From NCBI GenBank assembly GCA_016748015.1, contig JAAOMT010000435.1, positions 116,310 to 180,309 of the forward strand: a stretch of DNA of 64,000 bases. The letters are read 5' to 3'. Positions 32,599-44,514 of the stretch are shown in pieces. The stretch's first letter is position 1. Every line of letters begins with the position of its first letter. A program made the position numbers and the translations under genes. The notes beneath the pieces were generated by a model, which did not search any database, had not been told where the DNA came from, and was given only the letters and a program-made list of their open reading frames with translations. Origin of the DNA: Geosiphon pyriformis (lineage: Eukaryota; Glomeromycota; Glomeromycetes; Archaeosporales; Geosiphonaceae).

Positions 32599-33470
32599 TG
32601 TTATGGGTAAATTTGGTGGAGTATGATAATAACGTTTGGTGCTCTATTTTTGGGTTATCTTTTAAGGTTGTCTACTTTTTCTGCCATGTCAGTGTTATCA
32701 GTCTCTGAAAGTCTATTCCTGAATGTGAATTTACCCATTGAGTTCTTTGGTTATAAGGCACAGAATTTGTCTTTTGTCAATTGCAATGTTTTCCACAAAT
32801 GTAAGTTTTCTTCTCTGCACTAATGAATGCAGTCATTAGGGTCTGGTGTTGTCTTTTCGCCCTTCTAGTAAGCTACCAAGATAATATTAATATCTAGAAC
32901 TTAGAGAGAGCTTTCTTTTTTTACCAGGCTATCACAAAGTCTATTTCAAGACAGTCAATTTTCTTATGTTGCTGCTCTAAGAAAAAAAAAAAAAAAAATA
33001 GAGAAAGAAAAAAATTAGTTTCTATCAATTGCTGTAATCAAGAGCAATTGGTCCAAATTGTTAAGGTTTAATGTGTTTATGCTAATAGCATCTGTCCTAG
33101 AACAAAGGTAAAAAATACTGATTTCGATTTTTAATTAAAATCTGTAATATTGGTGAACATAAAGTGGTAAATTGGATTTTTTTTTGGTTTTTTTTGATAT
33201 TTTATTGTATTTCGGACTATGGATATATGATAAATATAATACAAAGTAAAATTAATTGCTAACTAACTGTCTTTTCAACTTCTACAACTACTTGCTTTTA
33301 TACATTCTTTTGGTTTTACAAGATTGCTTTCAATTACTTCACTATTGCTTGTTATTGCTAGTTATTGCTCATATTTGTCCTATGTTACCTTGAATTGTAC
33401 CATATTTTTCTTGTTACATTTTTTTGTCATGTTTTTTCATAGCTTTTTGGTTTTTTTTACTCGGGTAACA
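32599..33470 (-). repeat. Family B 5' LTR (B1)
   Basis: This 872-bp LTR starts TGTTATGGG and ends GGGTAACA in plus coordinates. It is the partner of 23638-24547, from which it differs by scattered substitutions and fewer 20-bp units. Confidence 0.9.
33026..33050 (-). other. Conserved LTR stem-loop (family B)
   Basis: CAATTGCT and AGCAATTG form a perfect 8-bp stem around a 9-nt loop. It is kept with changed base pairs in other LTRs of the window. Confidence 0.6.
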
Positions 33471-34245
33471 GTAAAAGACCAAGTGTGCTAATAATATTAT
33501 GAATACAAACAGTGGTTTTGATTTTGACATAATTAAAACCTTTAGTGTTTGGCAACCTAATAACAAGATTCACTTTGACTATAATAGTATATTATTAGTA
33601 ACACTTTGGTTCTATTTTATAAAAATTCTGTATTACTGCTTATCAGTGGCCAAAAAAAAAAAATTATACAATCTCAAATACTCAAATGTGGCTTGTATCT
33701 GGTGTGGTATAATAGAGAACTTTGACTACATATTTGTGTGTACACATAATAGTGGTGTTAGGACAGAATTGTTGTCAAATATAATTCTAAAGTGGTTTGA
33801 TATAATTGATGCTTTTGCTAATAGTAGTGTAATTTTTAGGTCTTTATGTGAAGCTAGGATATTAGTTGACTTATACATAGTTCTGGCTAAAAGCTTTATA
33901 TTAAAAAGCTGGGTGGCTAATACAATATGCTATTTAAGTACTGAATCTGATGATGGTATAATTATTGTTGATTTGATCTATAATCTGACCATAGACCACA
34001 GATCTGCTATTTGGCTACTTACAGCCAAGTTAAGATCTTTTTATAAAAAACATAATCTTTTACCACATAATAATTTTGTCTTTCTTTTAGTATCTAGTTT
34101 GTTGTTCTTATGGTGTTCTGTTATAATTCAATGTTTTAGTATTAGACTTGATATCTATATTTGCTTTGGTTTGCATTTCAATTTGTCCAAATTAGATTTT
34201 GGTTTTTTGCACAAAATTTTGTTTGTAAATAAGTTAGGTGTATAG
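33471..34245 (+). pseudogene. LINE ORF2 C-terminus with zinc-knuckle-like motif
   Basis: The LINE resumes after the B1 insertion. A 248-codon open frame (33499-34245) contains VACIWCGIIENFDYIFVC, the CCHC-like motif of these ORF2 tails with the His changed to Tyr. Segments SWVANTICYLS and HRSAIWLLTAKLRSFYKKHNLLPHN follow. The stop at 34245 precedes a 3' UTR shared with the minus-strand LINE (to about 34395). Confidence 0.8.
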
Positions 34246-34395
34246 TGCTGCCTTAATTGGTCTGAGTGGTTGATCATGTGTAAAAAATGCATGAGCTGTG
34301 CTTAATTTAGAATTTTATTTGGTTTTATGTATTTAGGTAGTGATTAGACTGTGCTTATTAAATGTTTAATAATAATAAAAATTAAATTAAATATT

Positions 34396-35224
34396 TAAAT
34401 TTGGTATTGTTTTATAACAATTACTAATTTTAAGTTTTAATGAATATTTTTTAAGTTAATTAAAAAAATTATATGTTAATTTATGAAATTAATAATTAAA
34501 AATTGCTTCTTAAATATTAATATTTAGGTTTATTATTATATACAACTTTTTTTTAAATTTTATTATTAAATTTTAACTTATATAATTTATTACTTAAGTA
34601 ATTAAATTTTTTATTCAACTATTTTTTAGTTTTAATTTTATGTAAAAAAAAAACTTTATTTTCATTTGTTAATTTATTGATAATTAATAACAGTTTGTTA
34701 TTATGTTATTTTTTATTAAGCTTAAAAATATTTAATAAAAATAACTATTTTTTTTAATATTAAAAAAAATATAAACATTTGTTGTAGTATTTTTTAATAG
34801 TTTTTTTAGTAATAAATTAAATTAAATAAGTTTTATTAAAAAATTAATTAATAATATTGATAAAATAAAAAAATTTTACTTTTGTTTAAAATTAATTGTA
34901 ATTTTGGTTAATAATTCACAAAATATTTTGTTAAAACTTTTTTATAAGTTTATTAGTTTATAAATAAAACTTACTATTAATTTATGATTTAAATTTTAAA
35001 TAACTTTAATTTTAGTTATTTTATAAAATAATTTATAATTATTATAATATATTGATTTTTTTGTTGTAATAAATAGTAATTTAACTAAATTAATTTTTAC
35101 TTAATTAAATAATTATTTAATTTTAATTGAATTAAGAGATTTTATATAATAATTTTTTTAATATATTACAAAAGTTAACATATTTTTAAATATTTTTTTG
35201 TATATAAAACCAAAAATAATAGTT
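34396..35224. other. Extremely AT-rich spacer
   Basis: Almost only A and T. It lies between the 3' ends of two convergent LINE copies. I see no gene, LTR end or structured repeat. Confidence 0.7.
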
Positions 35225-37560
35225 TGATATTTTTTTTTATTTTTTTTTTATTAGAGTTTAACGAGCAAGGCCCAACCACTATCTAATACAATATGACTAT
35301 GTAGAGTCTTAAAATTAGATGTAGTTCACATGTTTTCTACATGTAACCAGCTACTTGAGCCAGTTCAGGCTATACTATGTTGATGCACCAGAAAAAAACT
35401 TACTCAAAAATGACATCTTTTAAATAACCAAAAACAGAGTCACACTACAAGAAACCAATTCAACCAGTCATTCAGCTGTTTTTAAGGCATCAGCTTTAAC
35501 ATCAATAAGCTCATGTTCCCAAAGGGACAACAAGTTAGAAAACATCTCATCATCCAAACCAACTGGATGTTCTGAATCACCAGACATATCGATATCCTCC
35601 ATGCAGCATTTTTTTTTAAAGAAATTACTTCTCTTCTCAGCTTACCAACAATCTTACTAAAAGAACCCATATGGACTATGACCTCATTAACCTTAAGGCC
35701 AAGGTTACTACTTGAAACCAAATCCCCATTAATAAATTGTTCAAACAATTTGACCAAGGAACCAACTGGTTTAACAATAGACTCAACCAAAGTAGAAAGC
35801 TTGACCAAATCAGATTCCAAAGAAGCCAATCAAGAAGACACTAAGGAATCACCAACAACCATAGAAGAGGAAGTAAAAGCCACCAAGAGAGGAAACTCAG
35901 AAGAATCCAGAGAAGCAGAAGCTTTTGCATAAGAAACACCACTCACAAAATGAGACTTGAAAACCTTGGGAATCTTGGGAGTAAGAGATGGGAAAATTTT
36001 GCAATCCACAGCCAGATGGTCTATCTCTTGACACTTAAAGCAGCGCCGGCAGCCAGGAGTTTCCCACCAGATATGGCATTTCCTTAGAGTACCAGTTTTG
36101 ACTACAGCAAAATCCAAATCGCCTTAAGAGTCAAATATAACCAAAGCAAACCGGAAACAATGACCAGAATCAGGAAAACAAGTGATGAAACATGTTCGAC
36201 CACCAATCTGAGAAATCATATTACTGATTTCAAAGATGGTACAGCCAGGGAAAAGATTGACCAATTTGGCCTTAAACTTATTATGAAACAAAATAGTCTC
36301 ATTTTGATTCACTAAAGGGAGGATTCTAATACTATTCTTGCTCATCAAGACTGACCAATGCTTCAAGGCAGACACAGCAGAGGCTAACTTTTCAAAATAA
36401 ACCACCACATATTGCCAAATACCAGCAGGCTTCAGCACAACATAAGTAACACTACCAAATACACTGAGAGCCAACTTAACGTCATTAGCAGACACACCCA
36501 AAGGTATGTCATACAACACAACAGCAGCAAGAGGGGAACCAAATTTAGAAACCACCAAAGACTTGGCAATTTTGAGAGTGGTCAAACAAACAGAGCTTGT
36601 AAGCTCAACCAGAAATGCAGTTTCCAAAGACTGTTGAGAAGCAAACTCCACACAGAAAAGCTTTACATTGTCTTTTAAAACAGATCTAGCATCCAAGAAA
36701 CCATGCACAGACTGAAAAACAGTCTTAACATAAGCCAATTTGATCTTAAAAGTAGCACCAGGCACCAGAGTGGAGGCCACCCACCCAGCAAACCTTTGAC
36801 AACTAGTAATAGTTTCCCAAGCACCACCAGAAGTAGTACCAGAAACTAGAGGAGGAGATGATTCAGTTTCCATTTGATCAGCCCAGTTTTCAAGAACAGG
36901 TGACCCAACAGAAGGAGATTGTTTTGCTTCTAAAACTGGCGAAGATCTGCCAGAAGACACCACATTTGGCAACACAGCCAGTGGTTGATTTTGGCCCATC
37001 TTGGATGACATGCCAAATGATGTTACAGAAATCTCATCTAAGATCTCATTGGGAACCACAAAGGGGTTTGGTGTAACAATAGCAGAGGCAAGCAACTGCC
37101 TCCACTTTTCTGAACTTCTGGTTTTTTTGACTATTTTTTTGAAGAGGTGGTACTAGAAGCACCAGGTGTTGAATCTATAGAGGGGAAGACTAGCTTATTT
37201 ACTAGTCTATTATTAAAAACTTTTGGGCTCTTGGTTGGAGTGGAGGCAACACTGGGACTAACCCAGATGTGTCTCTTTGAGAGGACTTTGACTGGTGAAA
37301 AACCAGCCAAAGATGAGGAAGTTGCTTCAGTGGCTACCAAAGACAGTTTATCACGATTATTGAGTAAAGGGAAGGCTTCTAAAACATTTTGTCTAGTTGC
37401 TTTTACAACAGAGAGAGCTCCTTTGATTGAAATTTTATTAAATATTTCAGGACAGATATCAGGTGCAGCTTTTTTACTCTTTGCTTTGGTCATGATCATA
37501 AAATTAAGGAGACAAAGAGTCATCTTATTTTTTAAATTATATTGTTTTTTTTTAAATATA
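35225..37560 (-). mobile_element. LINE deletion derivative (ORF1 plus 3' UTR, no ORF2)
   Basis: The minus strand holds ORF1 (37493 to about 35387), then directly a 3' UTR like that after 34245, ending in an A-rich tail (35225-35260). ORF2 is missing. It has more G and C and fewer stops than the other copies, so it is probably the youngest LINE here. Confidence 0.75.
35387..37493 (-). pseudogene. LINE ORF1 protein, best-preserved copy
   Basis: The start MTKAKSKK (37493) matches the basic start expected of the ORF1 family. A Ser/Thr/Pro-rich region precedes an RRM-like part (YDIPLGVSANDVKLALSVFG and KPAGIWQYVVVYF, about 36370-36560). A C-terminal Cys box follows with CHIWW, CRRCFKCQEIDHLAVDC (36000-36080) and a coiled region (LASLESDLVKLSTLVESIVK). 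Breaks are a frameshift at A7 (37134-37140), TAA at 36124-36126, TGA at 35830-35832, and a frameshift at A9 (about 35612-35620), after which MEDIDMSGDSEHPVGLDDE reads on. ORF1 would bind LINE RNA. Confidence 0.8.
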
Positions 37561-38540
37561 TTAATAAAAAATTTAAATATAAATTATATAATTTTTTTTT
37601 GTTTTTAAATTAATCTAAATAAATTGTTAAAATATTTAAAGTTTAATTAATTTGTTAATATTTTAAATATTTTTAAGTAATTTTAAGATTATTATGATTT
37701 TTTAAATTTATTATTAGTTATTATTAAAAGTTTTATTAAAATAATAATTTAATTAATATTAATTTTATTTTATTTTTAAAAAATTATTAATGTTTATATG
37801 TAATATAAAAATTAAGAAACTTTTTTTTTTATATATATTTAAAAATTTTTAAAAAACAAAGTTTTAAGAAAAATCTTTTGTTTTTTCTTATAAATTTATT
37901 ATTTAGTTAGATATTTTATAATTTTTTTTGTTTAAATATAAAACTGTAGTTATAAAAAAAACCAAAAAAAAATTTAATATTAATATATTTATAACTAATT
38001 TAATAAAAAAATAAAGTATTAAAAAACCTGGCTGTTAATAAATATACAAATAATTTTTTAAATGTTTTTTTAACTTAATTTAAATACTAAAAACACAATA
38101 GAATTAAAAAACATTAACATTAAAAAAATTTTTAATAAAAAAAACCAGTTTTTAATTTAATAGTATTAAAACAATTACTTAAGAAACTTCTTAAAAAAAT
38201 CAATTTTAATATTAATAATATTAATAATAATAATATTTTGAATAGTTTTTTTTTTAAAGTTATTAGTTAATGTTTTGGTTTGTAAATTCTTTGTTTTAAA
38301 TATAAATTTTTTAGTTATTAGTAAAAAATTAGCACAAAATAAATTAAAATTATCAAAAATCTGTTTTTTAATATAAATAAATTTAAAGAGATTTCTATTT
38401 TTTTAAAATTTGGTAGTATTATTTAAATGTTTTTTACTTATCAAAAATAATATTAGTAGCAATAAGTTTAATAAATAATAAAAGTATTGTAATAAACACC
38501 AATTTCAAAAAGTCAGTCAACAATTACACAAATTAAGCAG
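37561..38540. other. AT-rich spacer
   Basis: Very AT-rich sequence with no recognisable gene or LTR end, between the LINE derivative and the B2 LTR. Confidence 0.6.
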
Positions 38541-39432
38541 TATTATTCGAATAGAAAAGCTAATCCAAAAGTTATTAAAAAAACATGATTAAAATATAAT
38601 AACATAAAAAAATGTAATAATGTAAAATAACACAAAATAATACATAATAACTTAGAATAATACAAAATAGCATACAATAATGTAAAATAATACAAAATAA
38701 CTGGTCATAACATAAAATAACTAGTTATAAAATAAAAAAATAAAACAACAACAATATTAGTAAATAATAATTAGTAATAACAAATATCTTTTGAATTAAT
38801 TTTACTTATATATCTTATATTTATATTACCTTAAATAAAAAAAATATTTAAAACTAAATTATTCATATATAATTTATGAATTCTTATATTTTATTTAAAT
38901 TAAATTATTTTTTTTATTTTTATTCTTAGCCAAATATTTTTAACATAAAATGTCTTAAAACAGTAATTATTTAGACCAATTGCTTTTGATTATAACAATT
39001 AATAATACTAATTTCTTTTTATTTTATTTTATTTTATTTATTTTACTTGTAAAATAGTAACATTGGAAAATCAACTGTTTAAGAATAGATTTTGTAATAG
39101 TTTAATAAAAAAAAAAGTTTTTCTAAGATTAAATATTAATATTATCTTAATAGTTTACAAAAAGACAAAAAAACATTGCTAAACTTTAGTAATTGTATTC
39201 AACTAGCTTAAAAAAGATAATTTATCTATATAAACAGTAAACAGCTAAACCATTTTTTTGTGCCTTATAATCAAAAAACTTCATAAATAAATTTACATCT
39301 ATAGCAAATCTTTAAAGACTAATAATTTTAATATGCTTTATATATTTACAAAAAAAAAATTTTAAAGTTTGTAATACTCAAACTTAGAACACTAAACATT
39401 ACTACTATATTTTATCAAGTTTACTCATAATA
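38541..39432 (+). repeat. Family B 5' LTR (B2, decayed)
   Basis: TATTATTCGAATAG at the start and CATAATA at the end line up with TGTTACCCGAGTA and CATAACA of B1. It contains a degenerate array of ACAAAATAAT-like units at 38600-38740 and a decayed stem-loop near 38977-39001. Confidence 0.65.
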
Positions 39433-39434
39433 TT

Positions 39435-39444
39435 TAGTGCTTTT
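39435..39444 (+). other. Primer binding site, B2 (decayed)
   Basis: TAGTGCTTTT is three transitions away from the B1 primer site TGGTGCTTCC. Confidence 0.5.
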
Positions 39445-39545
39445 TGTGAAATTATAAAATTTACAAAGACAAAACACTTCAGAAATTCACAAAGTAATAA
39501 CTATTAGAACTATAAAAAAAGATTGCTTATTATTTGGAAAAATAT

Positions 39546-41762
39546 TATTTCAACCTTTTAAAAAAGACTTAAGAATATTAACAAAAACCATTATTATTAA
39601 AAACAATTTTTGTTATTATGTACACACTAGAATTAATTACCTACTAGATTGAACAACCAATATAAAAAAATTCAAAAAACAAATCCATTAAAAATTATTA
39701 ATATGTTTAATTTTAACTATTACTCAGACAATAATTAAGACCTTTCTCTTGATTAATAAAAAAATTAAAATATATATTTAAGAACAATATTTATAGATAA
39801 CAAGGAAACAAATATTAAAACCCAATTTTGAAGAATTTAAGTTAAATTTTGATAACAATAATATGTAATTTATACAAGAAAAAGTCATATTTATAGTTAA
39901 TAAGAAATTAAAATTTTTTTATTAACAACTTTTTCATATTATTAAATTTCTAAAAACAGAATCTTATTCAATCAATTTATTAAGCCACAATTAAAAACTT
40001 TAAAAATTCTTGGAAGCTTATACTCTTGGAACTCTAATTGCAATCTCTAAACAAAATTTTTAAAAGAATACAGATTACTGTTTGAAAGCCTTACCTCAGC
40101 AACCAATAATTCAGTTAAAAACACTTTTTTTCTGAGCACAACTTTTAGCAACTTTTCTAACCAAATTAACCACTATCTTTTTAGGTAATACAACTATACT
40201 ACAACCTATTGGTTCAACCAACAAAAAAACAATTAGCTTCAAGTTTAGTAAAACAATCAGTTATATTTTTACCAATCTCTTCTTTGTTAACAAATAAATT
40301 ACTTTTTATTACTTAAGTCATAACTTATAGAAATATTACTAGACTGGAAAAATTCTCTAATAAAGAAGACAATACATATACATAGATTGTAGAGACTAAA
40401 AAAGTAATTAGCATCAATAATTGAAATAAGACTAGAACAATTTAAGCTCTGCTGTTTTTTTTAACAAGAATTACAAACTTATGATATTAAAGTTTTAAAG
40501 AGAAACCAATTGACTTTACTGCTTTTAAACTTATTTTCTTACAATACTTCTGTAATTTTAATATACTTATTAAACTACAAAATCAATTTAGCATAATAAA
40601 ACAAAAAAATTACAAAGCAATAATTACTTATTTTGAACAATTTAATTAAATTTTTTGTCAAATTTAGGTGATTAAAAAAAACTACTACACTTCTAAACAA
40701 ATTTTTAACCAATTTATCAAAGAGTTAAGAAGTAGTATTTTATGATCTATAAGACTATACTATTTGAATAATTTACAAGAAGCTGTAATTTTTACTTGTA
40801 ATTTTAAATCAATAAAACAAGAAGCCAATCATACCCAAATTATTAATTTGGTTATAAATAAAACTTTAAATATTAATGTAAAACTTATCTAATTAAGTAA
40901 AAATTTTACTTAAAAAATTGAAAATTCTTAGTAAGAAATTTGGAAATTTATCAATTATTACAACATAAAAGCAATTTTAATAATTATTAATAACAGCAGA
41001 ATTAACAATAACTACAACAATCTTAGAAGTCAAATTTCTATAATTGTTATTATTATTAAAAACCCAGACATATTGCAAAAGATTGCAGAAAAAAAATAGT
41101 TAATTAAAACCAAAAAAATTAATATCAACAACAATTAAAATATTTTCAAGCCATAAAATTTTAATACTGTTTGTTGTTATTATTACTTATAGAAATTAGG
41201 AGTATTATAATTAAAAAAATAGCCAATCAGAAATAAGTATAGTAATAGAGAAATTCCAAAATTCTTTTTAAAAGAATTATAGGATTCTAGAATTACAAAA
41301 TTCTTATATAAAGAATTACAGAATTCCAGGAATTCCAGAATTTCTGGTTAGAGAATTGAGAAATTCAAAAAATCTTATATAATATAAATTATATATATAT
41401 AGCAAGAATATTAAAAACAGAAAAAGCAATTCCAGAAGAATTCAAGAATTTCTGTAGAATTCAATAGAATTTATATTAATTTAGAACAATACTTTTTCTT
41501 TAAAAGATAGTTTTCTATGATTTGAAATAAAATTATTCTCTTATTAATAAAATTATTTATTATTATCAAATTTATGTTATTATTAATTGATTAAGAATAT
41601 TAATTATTTTTACTATTATTAACACTTTATGTTAATAAAATTTAATATTTAACTATACTGGACCAATAACTTTTAATCATGACTATTAACAAGATACTAA
41701 CTTTTCTTGTCTTGGCTTATTTCTTTATTTTTTTTCTTTATTTTTTTCTATTTTCTTTTTTT
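39546..41762. repeat. Block 1 of a 2217-bp apparently identical duplication
   Basis: It matches 41802-44018 in every stretch I compared, at a constant offset of 2256. It runs into a poly-T (41756-41781) and then the N gap. Confidence 0.9.
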
Positions 41763-41781
41763 TTTTTTTTTTTTTTTTTTT
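41181..41781 (+). repeat. Family D LTR, truncated at the gap (duplicate of 43437-44018)
   Basis: The first 580 bp or so of the LTR at 43437-44359, ending in a 26-nt T run against the N gap. It is most likely not a separate LTR. Confidence 0.75.
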
Positions 41782-41801
41782 NNNNNNNNNNNNNNNNNNN
41801 N
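41782..41801. other. Assembly gap (20 N)
   Basis: Twenty N bases, flanked by the two copies of the duplicated block. Confidence 0.99.
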
Positions 41802-44018
41802 TATTTCAACCTTTTAAAAAAGACTTAAGAATATTAACAAAAACCATTATTATTAAAAACAATTTTTGTTATTATGTACACACTAGAATTAATTACCTAC
41901 TAGATTGAACAACCAATATAAAAAAATTCAAAAAACAAATCCATTAAAAATTATTAATATGTTTAATTTTAACTATTACTCAGACAATAATTAAGACCTT
42001 TCTCTTGATTAATAAAAAAATTAAAATATATATTTAAGAACAATATTTATAGATAACAAGGAAACAAATATTAAAACCCAATTTTGAAGAATTTAAGTTA
42101 AATTTTGATAACAATAATATGTAATTTATACAAGAAAAAGTCATATTTATAGTTAATAAGAAATTAAAATTTTTTTATTAACAACTTTTTCATATTATTA
42201 AATTTCTAAAAACAGAATCTTATTCAATCAATTTATTAAGCCACAATTAAAAACTTTAAAAATTCTTGGAAGCTTATACTCTTGGAACTCTAATTGCAAT
42301 CTCTAAACAAAATTTTTAAAAGAATACAGATTACTGTTTGAAAGCCTTACCTCAGCAACCAATAATTCAGTTAAAAACACTTTTTTTCTGAGCACAACTT
42401 TTAGCAACTTTTCTAACCAAATTAACCACTATCTTTTTAGGTAATACAACTATACTACAACCTATTGGTTCAACCAACAAAAAAACAATTAGCTTCAAGT
42501 TTAGTAAAACAATCAGTTATATTTTTACCAATCTCTTCTTTGTTAACAAATAAATTACTTTTTATTACTTAAGTCATAACTTATAGAAATATTACTAGAC
42601 TGGAAAAATTCTCTAATAAAGAAGACAATACATATACATAGATTGTAGAGACTAAAAAAGTAATTAGCATCAATAATTGAAATAAGACTAGAACAATTTA
42701 AGCTCTGCTGTTTTTTTTAACAAGAATTACAAACTTATGATATTAAAGTTTTAAAGAGAAACCAATTGACTTTACTGCTTTTAAACTTATTTTCTTACAA
42801 TACTTCTGTAATTTTAATATACTTATTAAACTACAAAATCAATTTAGCATAATAAAACAAAAAAATTACAAAGCAATAATTACTTATTTTGAACAATTTA
42901 ATTAAATTTTTTGTCAAATTTAGGTGATTAAAAAAAACTACTACACTTCTAAACAAATTTTTAACCAATTTATCAAAGAGTTAAGAAGTAGTATTTTATG
43001 ATCTATAAGACTATACTATTTGAATAATTTACAAGAAGCTGTAATTTTTACTTGTAATTTTAAATCAATAAAACAAGAAGCCAATCATACCCAAATTATT
43101 AATTTGGTTATAAATAAAACTTTAAATATTAATGTAAAACTTATCTAATTAAGTAAAAATTTTACTTAAAAAATTGAAAATTCTTAGTAAGAAATTTGGA
43201 AATTTATCAATTATTACAACATAAAAGCAATTTTAATAATTATTAATAACAGCAGAATTAACAATAACTACAACAATCTTAGAAGTCAAATTTCTATAAT
43301 TGTTATTATTATTAAAAACCCAGACATATTGCAAAAGATTGCAGAAAAAAAATAGTTAATTAAAACCAAAAAAATTAATATCAACAACAATTAAAATATT
43401 TTCAAGCCATAAAATTTTAATACTGTTTGTTGTTATTATTACTTATAGAAATTAGGAGTATTATAATTAAAAAAATAGCCAATCAGAAATAAGTATAGTA
43501 ATAGAGAAATTCCAAAATTCTTTTTAAAAGAATTATAGGATTCTAGAATTACAAAATTCTTATATAAAGAATTACAGAATTCCAGGAATTCCAGAATTTC
43601 TGGTTAGAGAATTGAGAAATTCAAAAAATCTTATATAATATAAATTATATATATATAGCAAGAATATTAAAAACAGAAAAAGCAATTCCAGAAGAATTCA
43701 AGAATTTCTGTAGAATTCAATAGAATTTATATTAATTTAGAACAATACTTTTTCTTTAAAAGATAGTTTTCTATGATTTGAAATAAAATTATTCTCTTAT
43801 TAATAAAATTATTTATTATTATCAAATTTATGTTATTATTAATTGATTAAGAATATTAATTATTTTTACTATTATTAACACTTTATGTTAATAAAATTTA
43901 ATATTTAACTATACTGGACCAATAACTTTTAATCATGACTATTAACAAGATACTAACTTTTCTTGTCTTGGCTTATTTCTTTATTTTTTTTCTTTATTTT
44001 TTTCTATTTTCTTTTTTT
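41802..44018. repeat. Block 2 of the 2217-bp duplication
   Basis: It starts exactly after the N gap at a sequence equal to 39546 and diverges only where block 1 enters its poly-T run. Confidence 0.9.
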
Positions 44019-44359
44019 CTTTTGTTGTTTGTTTATTAAATTAATTAAAAAAAATTAATGCACAGAGTATTAATGTCAAGATATAATACTAGTAAAAGAC
44101 CCAGGAATAAAGGTAAACACTCAAAATTGAAGATAGCTTACCAGGAAATTGCTGGCCACCAAGCTGAGAAAAAAATTAATAGAATTATGATTCCAAAAAA
44201 CTACTAAAAACAGCTATTAAATTTTTGTTTATTATACAAAAGACTCAATCAAAATTTTCAGATCATTAAAACCTTCAGATATTACTAATAATATTAGCTA
44301 TTTAGTACTAAGTTATAAGTTTGTTATTTGTTTCTAGATCCCAAATATCATCTGTAACA
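43437..44359 (+). repeat. Family D 5' LTR
   Basis: It starts TATTACTTATAGAAATTAGG (decayed TGTTACTCATAG) and ends CTGTAACA, directly before a primer site. It contains runs of GAATTCC-rich short inverted repeats near 43560-43720. Confidence 0.7.
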
Positions 44360-44361
44360 TT

Positions 44362-44370
44362 TGGTGCTCC
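44362..44370 (+). other. Primer binding site, family D
   Basis: TGGTGCTCC lies two bases after the LTR end. Confidence 0.6.
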
Positions 44371-44514
44371 TTGTAAGATATAATCTAACAGAAAACCAGC
44401 ACCAACAACAACTATAAAGAAAAATGGCAGACCAAAAAAAAACAAGAGAAAATTACTTAGGATTTGCAAAATTCTTATTTTAGTATTATCTTTAAAAAAT
44501 GCATTAAAATTGAA

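Larger units (their letters stand above)
23638..33470 (-). mobile_element. Family B Gypsy-like element B1, complete layout
   Basis: This 9.8-kb element on the minus strand has two LTRs (TGTTAT to GTAACA), a primer site, gag, protease, Cys-rich domain, dUTPase, linker, RT, RNase H, integrase, ORF3 and a polypurine tract. The 4-bp GTAA flanks it at 23634-23637 and 33471-33474, inside LINE ORF2. All genes carry stops or catalytic substitutions. It is the best reference copy for the decayed B2 element at 38541-51480. Confidence 0.9.
2237..34395 (+). mobile_element. LINE (non-LTR retrotransposon) split by LTR elements
   Basis: Three collinear plus-strand blocks form one element: ORF1 (2237-3382), ORF2 endonuclease, RT and RNase H (19818-23637), and the ORF2 C-terminus with 3' UTR (33471-34395). 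The first two blocks meet at a duplicated ATGT (3379-3382 and 19818-19821), which is the start of ORF2. The second and third meet at a duplicated GTAA (23634-23637 and 33471-33474). Removing the two insertions restores LINE order. The ORF1 5' part lies left of the window, beyond the family C insertion. All ORFs carry stops and catalytic substitutions. Confidence 0.85.
39445..43436 (+). pseudogene. Family B gag (B2), duplicated in the assembly
   Basis: In one frame near 40505-40930 (repeated at 42761-43186) the text lines up with B1 Gag: DFTAFKLIFLQYF, IIKQKNYKAIITYFEQFN, KQEANHTQIINLVINKT. A run like the knuckle follows at 43300-43350. Stops lie at Gln, Trp and other sites. Coordinates 39546-41762 and 41802-44018 hold the same sequence, so the true gene is shorter than this span. 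Confidence 0.7.

Noticed and set aside
34396-35224. Centromere or mitochondrial insertion
   Set aside because: High AT content alone is not enough; no array or mitochondrial gene motif is visible.
37147-37608. Plus-strand 153-codon frame
   Set aside because: Antisense of LINE ORF1, whose minus-strand frame matches the other LINE copies.
39546-44018. Recent segmental duplication
   Set aside because: Identity to the base next to an N gap, in a region where true copies are strongly diverged, fits an assembly overlap better.
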